Origin: Pseudolysinimonas_A sp039912695
Lineage (GTDB): Bacteria > Actinomycetota > Actinomycetes > Actinomycetales > Microbacteriaceae
NCBI RefSeq assembly: GCF_039912695.1
Contig: NZ_JBDSPJ010000002.1
Location: forward strand, 1 to 64,000
Direction: 5' to 3'
DNA length: 64,000 bases
The position numbers were made by a program, and so were the translations under genes. Below, piece by piece: positions 34,096 through 42,700 of this stretch; position 1 is the first letter of the stretch, and every line of letters begins with the position of its first letter. The notes below the pieces were generated by a model. The model was not told the DNA's origin, ran no database searches, and worked only from the letters and a program-made list of their open reading frames with translations.

Positions 34096-34983
34096 CTACC
34101 GACCGGCGGGCTGGATCTCCGCGAGGCGTGGCGCGACCTTCTCACCGAACGCGGTGATCGCACCGACCGGGTCGGCCACGTCATCCCGAAATTGCACGTG
34201 CTCGATGCCCAGAGCCGCGAGTTTCTCGGCGTGGGCGAGGAAGGCGTCGGCATCGCGGTACGACACGACCGAGACCAGGGCGGTCTTCTCGATCGTGTCG
34301 TAGTCGCGGCCGAGGGTGTCGCAGTGCCGGCGTAGCGCGTCGAGCTTGGTCGCAATCGCATCGGGATCTTGCACGGTCAGGTTCGCGATGTCGCCGTACC
34401 GCGCGACCAGGCGCATCGTCTTCTGCTCGCCGTTGCCACCGATCAGGATGGGCGGGTGCGGCTTCTGCATCGCGAGCGGGTAGTTGATCGTCTCGGCGAG
34501 TTGGTAGTGCTGGCCGTTGAACGCACCCTCGTCTTCGGGCGTCCACATCTGTAGCGCGATCTGTAGAGCCTCTTCGAGCATCTCGAAGCGCTGCTTGAGC
34601 GGCGGGTACGGAACTCCGAGGGCGAGGTGCTCGCGCTCGTACCAGGCGGCCCCGATGCCGAGGAAGGCGCGACCTTCCGACAGGATGTCGAGGCTCGTGA
34701 CCGTCTTCGCCAGGATGCCGGGATGCCGGTAGGTCACGCCGGTGACGAGGGTGCCGAGCTTGATCGTGCTCGTGTGCGCAGCGGTGAACGCGAGCACCGA
34801 GTAGCCCTCGAGCATCGGGTCGTGAGCAGTGCGGTACTGCTCCATCTGGAAGAAGTGGTCCATCGCGGTGAACCAGGCTCCCCCGGCCTCCTCGGTGGCC
34901 TTCGCCGTCTTTGCGATGGTCGGGGCGATGCTCGCAGGCTCGCCGGGCAGATTGAAGTCCATGAAGTGAAGTCCGAAGCGCAC
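34096..34983 (-). CDS. LLM class F420-dependent oxidoreductase
   Basis: 295 residues from a GTG at 34983 (VRFGLHFMDFNLPGE). The luciferase-like TIM barrel shows TLVTGVTYRHPGILAKTVTSLDILSEGRAFLGIGAAWYEREH and PILIGGNGEQKTMRLVARYGD, both strong markers of the F420-dependent LLM group. The electron donor would be reduced F420; the substrate is unknown. It precedes the KH-protein gene on the same strand and is divergent from imuA'. Confidence 0.9.
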   Translation of the reverse strand: MRFGLHFMDFNLPGEPASIAPTIAKTAKATEEAGGAWFTAMDHFFQMEQYRTAHDPMLEGYSVLAFTAAHTSTIKLGTLVTGVTYRHPGILAKTVTSLDILSEGRAFLGIGAAWYEREHLALGVPYPPLKQRFEMLEEALQIALQMWTPEDEGAFNGQHYQLAETINYPLAMQKPHPPILIGGNGEQKTMRLVARYGDIANLTVQDPDAIATKLDALRRHCDTLGRDYDTIEKTALVSVVSYRDADAFLAHAEKLAALGIEHVQFRDDVADPVGAITAFGEKVAPRLAEIQPAGR

Positions 34984-35022
34984 GATTTCTGACCTTACGC
35001 CTGTCGGACGGTCGTGGCAGAA

Positions 35023-35038
35023 TCGAACACATGTTCGA
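35023..35038. promoter_or_regulatory. LexA (SOS) box over the imuA' start codon
   Basis: TCGAACACATGTTCGA is a perfect 16-bp palindrome matching the actinobacterial LexA consensus TCGAAC-N4-GTTCGA. The ATG of imuA' (35031-35033) lies inside it. An identical 16-mer covers the imuB start at 37309-37324. Confidence 0.92.
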
Positions 35039-35792
35039 GCCGGGTGGTGCCGCTGCCGTGGTGCTCGACGCGCCCGACTCCGCTGTTGAGCACGCTGATG
35101 TGGTGCGCGACCTGCAGGCCCGCATCCGCAGCATGCAGCGCAACCGTCTCGACACCCGCGCCATCCCGACCCACCCCGCGCTCGGCGACCTGCTCCCCGG
35201 TGGAGCCCTCGCAGCCGGCAGCCAGTACCAGGTGGTCGGCTCGACGACCCTCGCCCTCGCGCTGCTGCAGGGGCCGTCGTCGGCGGGAGCATGGTGCGCG
35301 ATCGTCGGAGTTCCCGACCTCGGCGTCGAAGCGGCGGCCGGCCTCGGCATCGACCTCGAGCGGCTCGTGCTCGTGCCGCATCCGGGAGAGCAGTGGATGT
35401 CGGTCGTCTCCGCCCTCGTCGACGTCGTCTCGGTCGTGCTGGTGCGACCTCCCGTGCGCGACGGTCGGAGCCGCGTGCCCGAGGCTGCGGCAGGTCGACT
35501 CGCCTCCCGGCTCCGGCAGCGGGAGGCCGTGCTGGTCTCGATCGGCGACTGGCCCCGAGCGGATGCCGCCCTCACCGTCTCCGAGAGCGCCTGGTCGGGT
35601 CTGGGGTCAGGCTTCGGGCACCTCACCGCGCGGCAAGTCACGGTGAGTTCCGCGTCAGCGTCATGGCAGGGACGGGTGAAGTCGCGGCGCCTGTGGATGC
35701 CGGGGGTGGATCAGCAGGTGGCGATGGTGGAACCGCGTGCGGTTGAGACCCGGATGCGCGAGGTCGTTCGGTTGCATAGCGTGGCGGGGTGA
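35031..35792 (+). CDS. imuA': ImuA'-like protein of the mutasome
   Basis: 253 residues starting MFEPGGAAAVVLD. The start is fixed by the overlapping LexA box. The length, Ala/Val-rich RecA-like core (HPALGDLLPGGALAAGSQYQVVGSTTLALALLQ) and pairing with imuB and dnaE2 fit actinobacterial ImuA'. The Walker A position reads VVGSTTLALALL and lacks the G-K-T/S residues, so ATP hydrolysis by a normal P-loop is unlikely. In mycobacteria ImuA' and ImuB recruit DnaE2 for damage-induced mutagenesis. Three small genes separate it from imuB. Confidence 0.75.
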   Translation: MFEPGGAAAVVLDAPDSAVEHADVVRDLQARIRSMQRNRLDTRAIPTHPALGDLLPGGALAAGSQYQVVGSTTLALALLQGPSSAGAWCAIVGVPDLGVEAAAGLGIDLERLVLVPHPGEQWMSVVSALVDVVSVVLVRPPVRDGRSRVPEAAAGRLASRLRQREAVLVSIGDWPRADAALTVSESAWSGLGSGFGHLTARQVTVSSASASWQGRVKSRRLWMPGVDQQVAMVEPRAVETRMREVVRLHSVAG

Positions 35793-35805
35793 GAACTGCG
35801 CCGCT

Positions 35806-36117
35806 ATGAGATTCGAATTCGACGCTGAGGTGTGGCGCTGGGAGGCGCGGGTCGATTCGTGGGCGTTCCTGAGTGTGCCGCAGGATGCCTCGGATGAGAC
35901 CCGCGAGTACATCGGCGCCGGTGCTCAGGAACTCGGCCGGCGCGGGTTTGGCGCAGTACGGGTCGAGGTGATGATCGGGGAGACGACCTGGCGCACCTCG
36001 ATCTTTCCGGGGCACTCCGGCGCGCCGTACTCGCTGCCGCTCAAGAAGGCGGTGCGAAAGGCCGAGTCGCTCGACATCGGCGATCCGGTGCACGTGATGC
36101 TCGAGATTCTCGACTGA
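35806..36117 (+). CDS. DUF1905 domain-containing protein
   Basis: 103 residues starting MRFEFDAEVWRWEARVDSW, 13 bp after imuA'. FLSVPQDASDETREY, RGFGAVRVEVMIGETTWRTSIFP and YSLPLKKAVRKAESLDIGDPVHVMLE are the DUF1905 signature. The family is a small beta-barrel of unknown role, sometimes fused to YdeI-type domains. It may ride on the imuA' SOS transcript. Confidence 0.88.
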   Translation: MRFEFDAEVWRWEARVDSWAFLSVPQDASDETREYIGAGAQELGRRGFGAVRVEVMIGETTWRTSIFPGHSGAPYSLPLKKAVRKAESLDIGDPVHVMLEILD

Positions 36118-36121
36118 TGGA

Positions 36122-36194
36122 TACCTAACTCTCGGACAGAGCACCACATGTCCCCACTGGATGCACGAAGGGTCGTCTCACCGAGAGTTAGGTA
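36122..36194. repeat. 14-bp perfect inverted repeat around a 45-nt spacer
   Basis: TACCTAACTCTCGG at 36122-36135 is exactly inverted at 36181-36194. It fills most of the gap between the convergent DUF1905 and TfoX-like genes. It could be a long-loop terminator or a small mobile or repetitive element. Similar words (ACCTACTCTC and CACAACAC-AGCGG) recur at about 52190-52240, and CTACCTAACTC at about 49243. Confidence 0.7.
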
Positions 36195-36205
36195 CGCCAC
36201 AACAC

Positions 36206-36628
36206 CTAGCGGGGTTCGTGGGCGGAGGCGTCGGCCGCGTCGATGGCGGCACGCATCCAGTCGGTCCAGGTGTCGCTCGCCGAGGGCGGCAGCGTTACCC
36301 AGTCGTAGAACAGCCGGCCGCTGTTGCCGGGAGTGAAGATCGTCGCACCGGGCACAGCCAGAGCCGCCGCGTGTTCGGGCGTCGAGCGGCCGAGTTTGAC
36401 GCCCAGACCGTGCGTGTCGAAGCAGCCGATCATCTTGCCGTCCCGCGTGATCGACGGGTAGCCCATCATCTGCGACCGCCGCACGTCCTTGCCGAGTGCG
36501 CTCACGACGGCGTCGAACTCGGGTGAGGATTCCAGCACGCGACCAGCATCCTCCCCCGCGGCGCAAGGGACAACGGGATCGTCGGCAGAGATGCCGACTT
36601 GACGCTGCGTCGAGACTTCCTCAATCAT
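36206..36628 (-). CDS. TfoX/Sxy N-terminal-like domain protein
   Basis: 140 residues. The core RRSQMMGYPSITRDGKMIGCFDTHGLGVKLGRSTPEHAAAL resembles the TfoX/MmcQ-like N-terminal fold found in many small actinobacterial proteins. FYDWVTLPPSASDTWTDWM forms the C-terminal part. No DNA-binding helix is evident, so a competence role should not be assumed. Its ATG at 36628 lies near the start of the divergent lipoprotein gene. Confidence 0.6.
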   Translation of the reverse strand: MIEEVSTQRQVGISADDPVVPCAAGEDAGRVLESSPEFDAVVSALGKDVRRSQMMGYPSITRDGKMIGCFDTHGLGVKLGRSTPEHAAALAVPGATIFTPGNSGRLFYDWVTLPPSASDTWTDWMRAAIDAADASAHEPR

Positions 36629-36634
36629 GGGCGG

Positions 36635-37237
36635 GTGCCCTCTCGCCTAGCTGGTCCCCTCGCACTCGCCGTCGTCGTTCTCGCGCTGGCGGGGTGCCAG
36701 TCGCCGGCCTCCCCGGCCGAGTCGTCCCAGGCTCTGGATCAGGAGTGGTTGACCGACAATCTCGACCTCGACACCTACCAGGTATCGGGCACGATCGACG
36801 GCCTCGAGTGGTCGACGCTGATCTGCGCGATCAACCTCATGCCGAACTGGCAGATCGAGACGGCGGCCCAGCCCTACCCGCAGGCATACCTGCAGTTCGA
36901 GGCCTACGACACGTCGATCTCGGGAGGCGTCGTCTCCGGCGGCTGGACGGCCGCGAACGGTAATCCGATGAGTGTCGCCACCTTCTCGGGCAACGGCACC
37001 TGGGTGCGTCAGGGTGCGGCGAACGGCACCGACCCGGGGTCGCTCGTGCTCACCCTTGCGGCCGACGAGGCGACCAGTACCGGCACGGTGCGTCACGACA
37101 TCACCGCGAACCTCGCCCTTACCCCGATCGTGACGCCCGACGCGAATCAGGAACCCTGCGGCTTTCCTTTGATCGATCTGGAGTCGCTGCAGGACACCTT
37201 CGACAGCTACCAGGGACCGACCGGCGGCGGGAACTGA
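36635..37237 (+). CDS. putative lipoprotein of unknown function
   Basis: About 200 residues from the GTG at 36635; a TTG at 36599 would overlap the divergent gene. A short basic start, a hydrophobic stretch and LALAGC (Cys near residue 21) are a clear lipobox. The mature part (TYQVSGTIDGLEWSTLICAINLM and VATFSGNGTWVRQGAANG) looks like a beta-rich exported domain with two further Cys that could pair. It stands between imuA' and imuB without obvious relation to either. Confidence 0.75.
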   Translation: MPSRLAGPLALAVVVLALAGCQSPASPAESSQALDQEWLTDNLDLDTYQVSGTIDGLEWSTLICAINLMPNWQIETAAQPYPQAYLQFEAYDTSISGGVVSGGWTAANGNPMSVATFSGNGTWVRQGAANGTDPGSLVLTLAADEATSTGTVRHDITANLALTPIVTPDANQEPCGFPLIDLESLQDTFDSYQGPTGGGN

Positions 37238-37308
37238 TCGCCACCGACTTCAGTCACACGTCGTCGAGGTCCGGCGGCATGTCCCAGCGTCATTGGCGCG
37301 TGGCACAA

Positions 37309-37324
37309 TCGAACACATGTTCGA
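37309..37324. promoter_or_regulatory. LexA (SOS) box over the imuB start codon
   Basis: TCGAACACATGTTCGA, a perfect palindrome identical in all 16 bases to the box at 35023-35038. The imuB ATG (37317-37319) is within it, leaving no room for an upstream Shine-Dalgarno on a transcript starting near the ATG. Confidence 0.92.
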
Positions 37325-38891
37325 TACTTTGCGGCAGCCCCGCCTTCTCGCGCTGTGGTGTCCCGACTGGCCCGTGCACGCGCACGCACAGGCCGAACGG
37401 TTGCCCGCCGAGGCGCCGATCGCCCTGATCGACAAGAACGTCGTGCTGGCCTGCTCCCGCTCGGCGCGTGCCGAGGGCGTGAAGCGCGGGATGCGGCAGC
37501 GCGAAGCGCAGGCACGGTGCCCCGGCATCCATCTGATTCGCTACGACCCGACCCTCGATGCCCGCGCGTTCGAGCCGGTGCTCACGGCGCTGGAGGGTTC
37601 GCTGCCCGGGGTGCATCCGTTGCGGCCGGGGATGCTGGCCGTCCGCGCCCGCGGACCAGCGCGGTACTACGGCGGCGAACGCGCAGCCGCTCTCACGTTG
37701 CTCGGCACTCTGGCCGACCTCGGGGTGCCGAACCCGCGAGCCGGTATCGCCGACGGGTTGTTCGCGGCCGAACGTGCGGCGAGGTGGGTGCAGTCGGGGG
37801 TGGGTTCGGGTGTTGACCCCGTGACGATCGTTCCGGCGGGTGAGGTCGCCGCCTTCCTCGCACCCCTCCCTGTCGAGCTGCTCGAAGATCCCGAGTTGGT
37901 GTCGCTGCTCCCCCGGCTCGGCATCCGCACGCTCGGCGAGTTCGCCGCATTGGAGGAAGCGGATGTCGTGGCCCGCTTCGGTCCGCTCGGCGCACGACTG
38001 CATGCCCTCGCCGGAGGGCAGGATCCGCGGCCGGCGACCCCGCGCATCCCCCCTCGAGATGTCGATGCCGTCGTCGATTTCGAACCGCCGCTTGACCGGG
38101 TCGACCAAATCGCCTTCGGCATTCGCACGTCGTCGGAGCGTTTTCTCGATGACCTGCTCGAGCAGCGCCTGGTGTGCACCGCGCTGCGCGTCGAACTGAT
38201 GGGTGCCGACGGTGAGACGAGCGACCGAGTCTGGCTGCACCCCAGGTCGTTTACGGCGAGTGAGGTCGTCGACCGGGTGCGTTGGCAGTTGGATGCCACA
38301 GGTGGCGCGAGGGCCGGCGAGCTGCGATCCCCCGTTGCGCGGGTGCGGCTCACCCCCGAGACGGTTGACCCGGTCGGCGCACACGAGCGCGGCATCTGGG
38401 GCACCGGACCCGACGAAGGTGTGCACTCCGGGCTCTCTCGGGTGCAAGGCATGCTCGGGCATGAGGGTGTCGGCACCGCAATCTCGACGGGCGGACGGAT
38501 GCCGGCCGACCGTCAGCAGAGGGTCGCCTGGGGGGATCGCCCGGTCGTCGCGCGCGACCCGAAGCGCCCGTGGCCGGGAGCGGTACCCCCGCCGCATCCG
38601 TCGACGGTGTACGAGATCCCCCGGCAGATCACCGTCGAAGATGTGCGCGGACGTCCGGTGGCGGTCAACGCACGGGGAGGATTGAGCGCTTCACCGGCCG
38701 TCATCGTCTCGCCGACCGGGGCACGTCGCGACCTCACCGCGTGGGCGGGACCGTGGCCGCTCGAGGAGCGCTGGTGGGATCCGGCGACCGCTCGCACGGC
38801 ACAGCGGTTCCAGATGGTCGACGCCTCGGGTGAGGCGTGGTTGCTCGTGCTCGACACCCGAGGGTGGTGGGCTCATGGCCGCTACGACTGA
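37317..38891 (+). CDS. imuB: ImuB, catalytically inactive Y-family polymerase homologue
   Basis: 524 residues starting MFDTLRQPRLLALWCPDWPVHAHA; the start lies inside the SOS box. The fold follows Y-family polymerases (palm, fingers, then little-finger region with FEPPLDRVDQIAFGIRTSSERFLDDLLEQR), but the first metal motif is WCPDWP rather than D-x-D-x-F-F and the Asp-Glu pair is replaced by RARGPARYYGG, so it should not polymerise. ImuB acts as a hub linking ImuA', DnaE2 and the sliding clamp. The long C-terminal region (about 150 residues, Pro/Arg-rich) fits that adaptor role. Confidence 0.9.
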   Translation: MFDTLRQPRLLALWCPDWPVHAHAQAERLPAEAPIALIDKNVVLACSRSARAEGVKRGMRQREAQARCPGIHLIRYDPTLDARAFEPVLTALEGSLPGVHPLRPGMLAVRARGPARYYGGERAAALTLLGTLADLGVPNPRAGIADGLFAAERAARWVQSGVGSGVDPVTIVPAGEVAAFLAPLPVELLEDPELVSLLPRLGIRTLGEFAALEEADVVARFGPLGARLHALAGGQDPRPATPRIPPRDVDAVVDFEPPLDRVDQIAFGIRTSSERFLDDLLEQRLVCTALRVELMGADGETSDRVWLHPRSFTASEVVDRVRWQLDATGGARAGELRSPVARVRLTPETVDPVGAHERGIWGTGPDEGVHSGLSRVQGMLGHEGVGTAISTGGRMPADRQQRVAWGDRPVVARDPKRPWPGAVPPPHPSTVYEIPRQITVEDVRGRPVAVNARGGLSASPAVIVSPTGARRDLTAWAGPWPLEERWWDPATARTAQRFQMVDASGEAWLLVLDTRGWWAHGRYD

Positions 38892-38898
38892 GCCCCGG

Positions 38899-39177
38899 TC
38901 AACCGCTGAGTCGGTAGCGACTCCCATCGGCATCGCGGTCGAGCAGCTCATGATCGACGAGGTAGCGGCGCAGGGTTGCCACGTCGTCGGCGTAGACCAT
39001 CAGACGGTCGTTAACCTCGGCCTCGGTCAACCGCTCGTCGGAGTGGAACGCACGCTCGCCGATCCACCGCAGCAGCAGGCCACGCTCGACCAGTCGTCGT
39101 GGGTAGCGGTCAATCCGACCGTCGGAACGTCGCAAAAATTTGGCGACCACAGCATCCGGGGGGATGATGTCGGCCAC
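38899..39177 (-). CDS. DUF2087 domain-containing protein
   Basis: 92 residues from a GTG at 39177 that directly abuts the acetyltransferase stop. FLRRSDGRIDRYPRRLVERGLLLRWIGERAF, LTEAEVNDRLMVYADDVATLRRYLVDHELLDRDADGSRYRL is the DUF2087 fold, a small winged-helix domain usually found in or next to regulators. It likely shares a transcript with the GNAT gene and is convergent with imuB, 7 bp away. Confidence 0.88.
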   Translation of the reverse strand: MADIIPPDAVVAKFLRRSDGRIDRYPRRLVERGLLLRWIGERAFHSDERLTEAEVNDRLMVYADDVATLRRYLVDHELLDRDADGSRYRLSG

Positions 39178-39759
39178 TCAGAACTCCCGGCGCATGATCC
39201 AGCGCTCCTTGCCGCCGGAGTGCGCGGTCGTCTCCGCCGCGCGCGTGAAGCCCGCGGCCTCGAACAGCTCGGTCGTCCCTACGTAGCCCGAGATGACATC
39301 CACCCGGTCTCCTCCGGTCTCGATCGGGTAACCCTCGACGATCTCGGCCCCGTTCGCGCGCGCGTGTTCGACCGCGCCTTCGAGCAGCACGTGCATGAGG
39401 CCACGTTTGCGGTAGCCGGCCCGCACCACGAAGCAAACGATCGACCAGGCGTCACGCTCGTCGAGAAACGGGATGGTGCGGGAGTTCATCAGTCGGCGGT
39501 AGGTGGAACGCGGGGCGACCGAGCACCAACCCGCCACCTCGCCGTCGACGTAGGCGAGCACCCCCGGTCCCGGAGAGGTCGCGCATTCCCGCTCCATGTA
39601 CGCACCACGCTGGTCGTTGGGCACACGGGAGTCGCGGTAACTCATGCACCAGCATCCGCCGCCGCCGGGCTTCTTCACCCCCACGACCTCGTAGAAGTCG
39701 TCGTATCGGCCGAGCGCGGGCTTGACTTCGACCACAGCATCCGGCGTCTCAACATCCAT
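39178..39759 (-). CDS. GNAT family N-acetyltransferase
   Basis: 193 residues. The acetyl-CoA loop is VRAGYRKRGLMHVLLEGAVEHARANG (R/Q-x-x-G-x-G/A variant: YRKRGLM), preceded by DAWSIVCFVV strand beta-4. The N-terminal part with GGGCWCMSYR is found in a group of actinobacterial acetyltransferases. Substrate unknown. It is divergent from dnaE2, 29 bp away, and co-directional with the DUF2087 gene. Confidence 0.88.
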   Translation of the reverse strand: MDVETPDAVVEVKPALGRYDDFYEVVGVKKPGGGGCWCMSYRDSRVPNDQRGAYMERECATSPGPGVLAYVDGEVAGWCSVAPRSTYRRLMNSRTIPFLDERDAWSIVCFVVRAGYRKRGLMHVLLEGAVEHARANGAEIVEGYPIETGGDRVDVISGYVGTTELFEAAGFTRAAETTAHSGGKERWIMRREF

Positions 39760-39788
39760 CGCCCCAGCCTACGAACAGGCACCGACTA

Positions 39789-42700
39789 ATGGGGTGGCAC
39801 AACCCGCCGCACACCTGGAGCGAGCTGGAACGACGGATGTCGGGCAAAGGCCCGATCCAGGATGGCGCGACCTGGAACAACCGCCGCCCCAAGTACGAGG
39901 CACCCGAAGCGAGCGGGGCGCCCGAGTCGGACGAAGCGGTCGAGCCCCTGGTGCCCTACGCCGAACTGCACGTGCACTCGGCGTACTCGTTTCTCGATGG
40001 GGCGAGCATGCCCGAGCACCTGGTGGAAGAGGCGAAGCGCCTGCGGCTGGAAGCGATCGCGCTCACCGATCACGACGGCTTCTACGGTGCGGTGCGGTTT
40101 GCCGAGGCCGCCCAGGCACACGGGATGTCGACCATCTACGGTGCCGAACTCTCGCTCGGTCTCAGCAAGCCGCAAAACGGCATCCCGGATCCGGAGGGTG
40201 CGCACCTGGTGGTGCTCGCCCGCGGGCAGGAGGGCTACCACCGGCTGTCAAAGGCGCTCACCCGTGGGCATCTCCAGGGCGGCGAGAAGGGTCGCCCGCG
40301 CTACGACCTCGACGAACTCGGGGACACCGCGGAAGGGCACTGGGTGGTGCTGAGCGGATGTCGCAAGGGCACCGTTCGGCAGGCGCTTGAGGTACACGGG
40401 CTCGACGGGGCGAAACGTGAGTTGACCGCACTCACCGAGCGGTTCGGCCGCGACAACGTCGTTGTCGAACTCACCGATCGCGGGGACCCGCTCGACTCCG
40501 ACCGCAACGCCACCCTCGCCACCCTCGCGCGCGACCTCGACCTGGCAGTGCTCGCGACCGGCAACGTGCACTACGCGCGTCCCGAACAGGCTCCCCTGGC
40601 ATCCGCTCTCGCTGCGGTGCGGGCTCGGGCCAGCCTCGACCAGCACGACCCCTGGCTGCCGGCTGCCGGCGGCGCGTACCTGCGATCGGGGCACGAGATG
40701 AGCCTGCGGTTCGCCCGGTATCCGGATGCCGTCGCCCGGTCGGTGGTGCTCGCCCGTGAGCTGGCGTTCGAGTTGCGCAGCGTCACCCCGCGACTGCCCC
40801 AACTCGATGTGCCCGAAGGCTACGACCTGATGGGTTGGCTGCGGCACGAGACCTGGGCGGCCGCCGCGCTGAAGTACCCGAACATGCCCGAGTCGCATCG
40901 ACGGCGCATCCAGAACGAACTCGACGTGATCGCGGTGAAAGACTTCCCCGGCTACTTCCTGCTGGTGAAAGACATCGTCGACTTCGCCCGGTCGCGCGGC
41001 ATCCTCTGCCAGGGCCGCGGGTCTGCGGCGAGCAGCGCCGTCTGCTACCTCCTGGGGATCACGGCGATCGACGCGATCTACTACGAGCTGCCGTTCGAGA
41101 GATTCCTGTCGAGCATCCGCGAGGAGGAGCCCGACATCGACGTCGATTTCGACTCCGACCGCCGTGAGGAGGTCATCCAATACGTCTACGAAAAGTACGG
41201 CCGCGAGAACGCCGCCCAGGTCGCCAACGTCGTCACTTACACACCGCGCAACGCCATCCGTGACATCGCGAAAGCCTTCGGTCACGGGCCAGGTCAGCAG
41301 GATGCCTGGTCGAAACGACTCGAACGTTGGGGCGATCCGGTCGAGGAAGATCTGCAGGACATCCCGATCGAAGTGCGCGAACTGAGCGGTGAGTTGCTCG
41401 GGTTTCCGCGGCACTTAGGTATCCACTCGGGCGGCATGGTGATGACCGAGCGTCCGATCGGCGAGGTGGTGCCGATCGAGCACGCGCGCATGAAAGATCG
41501 CACGGTCCTGCAGTGGGAGAAAGACGACTGCAAGTGGATGGGGCTGGTCAAGTTCGACCTGTTGGGTCTCGGGATGCTGTCGGCCCTCCAGCACTCGTTC
41601 GACTGCATCCGCGACACTTTCGGGCGAGAGCTGACTCTCGCGACCATCCCGAAGGAAGAGGCGGCGACCTACGACGCCCTGTGCCGGGCTGAAGCAATCG
41701 GGGTGTTCCAGGTCGAGAGCCGGGCGCAGATGGGGCTGCTCCCCCGGTTGCAGCCGCGGTGCTTCTACGACCTCGTCATCCAGATCGCGCTCATCCGGCC
41801 CGGACCGATCCAGGGTGGGGCGGTGCATCCGTTCGTGCGACGGAAGCTCGGCGAGAAGTTTGAGTTTCTGCATCCCGACCTGGAACCGATCCTCGGCCGC
41901 ACCTTCGGGGTGCCGGTCTTTCAGGAACAGGTCATCAAGATCGCCCGCGATCTCGCTGGACTCGACCCCGAGGAGGCTGACCTCCTACGCCGGGCACTCG
42001 GCTCGAAACGCGGCTACTACAAGATCGGGTTGCTGCGCGAAAAGCTCGAGGACGGGCTGCGTGCGAAAGGTCTCGACGACGACGGGATCGCGACGATCTA
42101 CGGCCAGATCGAGGCGTTCGCCAACTTCGGTTTCGCCGAGAGTCACGCCCTGTCGTTCGCCCTCCTGGTCTACGCCTCCTCGTGGCTGAAGTTGCACTAT
42201 CCCGGGGCGTTCCTTGCCGGGCTGCTGCGGGCACAGCCGATGGGCTTCTACTCCCCCGCGACCCTGGTAGCCGATACCCGGCGGCACGGGGTCGAAGTGC
42301 GGCGTCCCGACATCCACCGGTCGGGAGTGTTCCCGTTGCTCGAGCCGTGGGATGAGACGGGTGTCATGGGGGTCCTGCACGAAACGGGAACGGATGACTG
42401 CCTCGGCATCCAGGCACCGGTGGAGGTCTTCGATGCCACCGCCCCCGACCTCTGCGATCAGCATCGCCGTGACGGCGGTGCGGTGGTGCGACTCGGCCTG
42501 GCGGGAGTGCGCGGGATCGGCGAAACCGTCGCCCGCAGGATCGTCGCCGAACGGGAGGCCCGCGGAGCGTTCACCTCGATGGAAAATCTGGTGCGCCGGG
42601 TCGGCCTCAGCACCGCTCAACTCGAGGCTCTCGCCAGTGCGGATGCTTTCGAAGGCTTCGACCTCGACCGGCGGGAAGCGCTCTGGCGGGCCGGTGCGGC

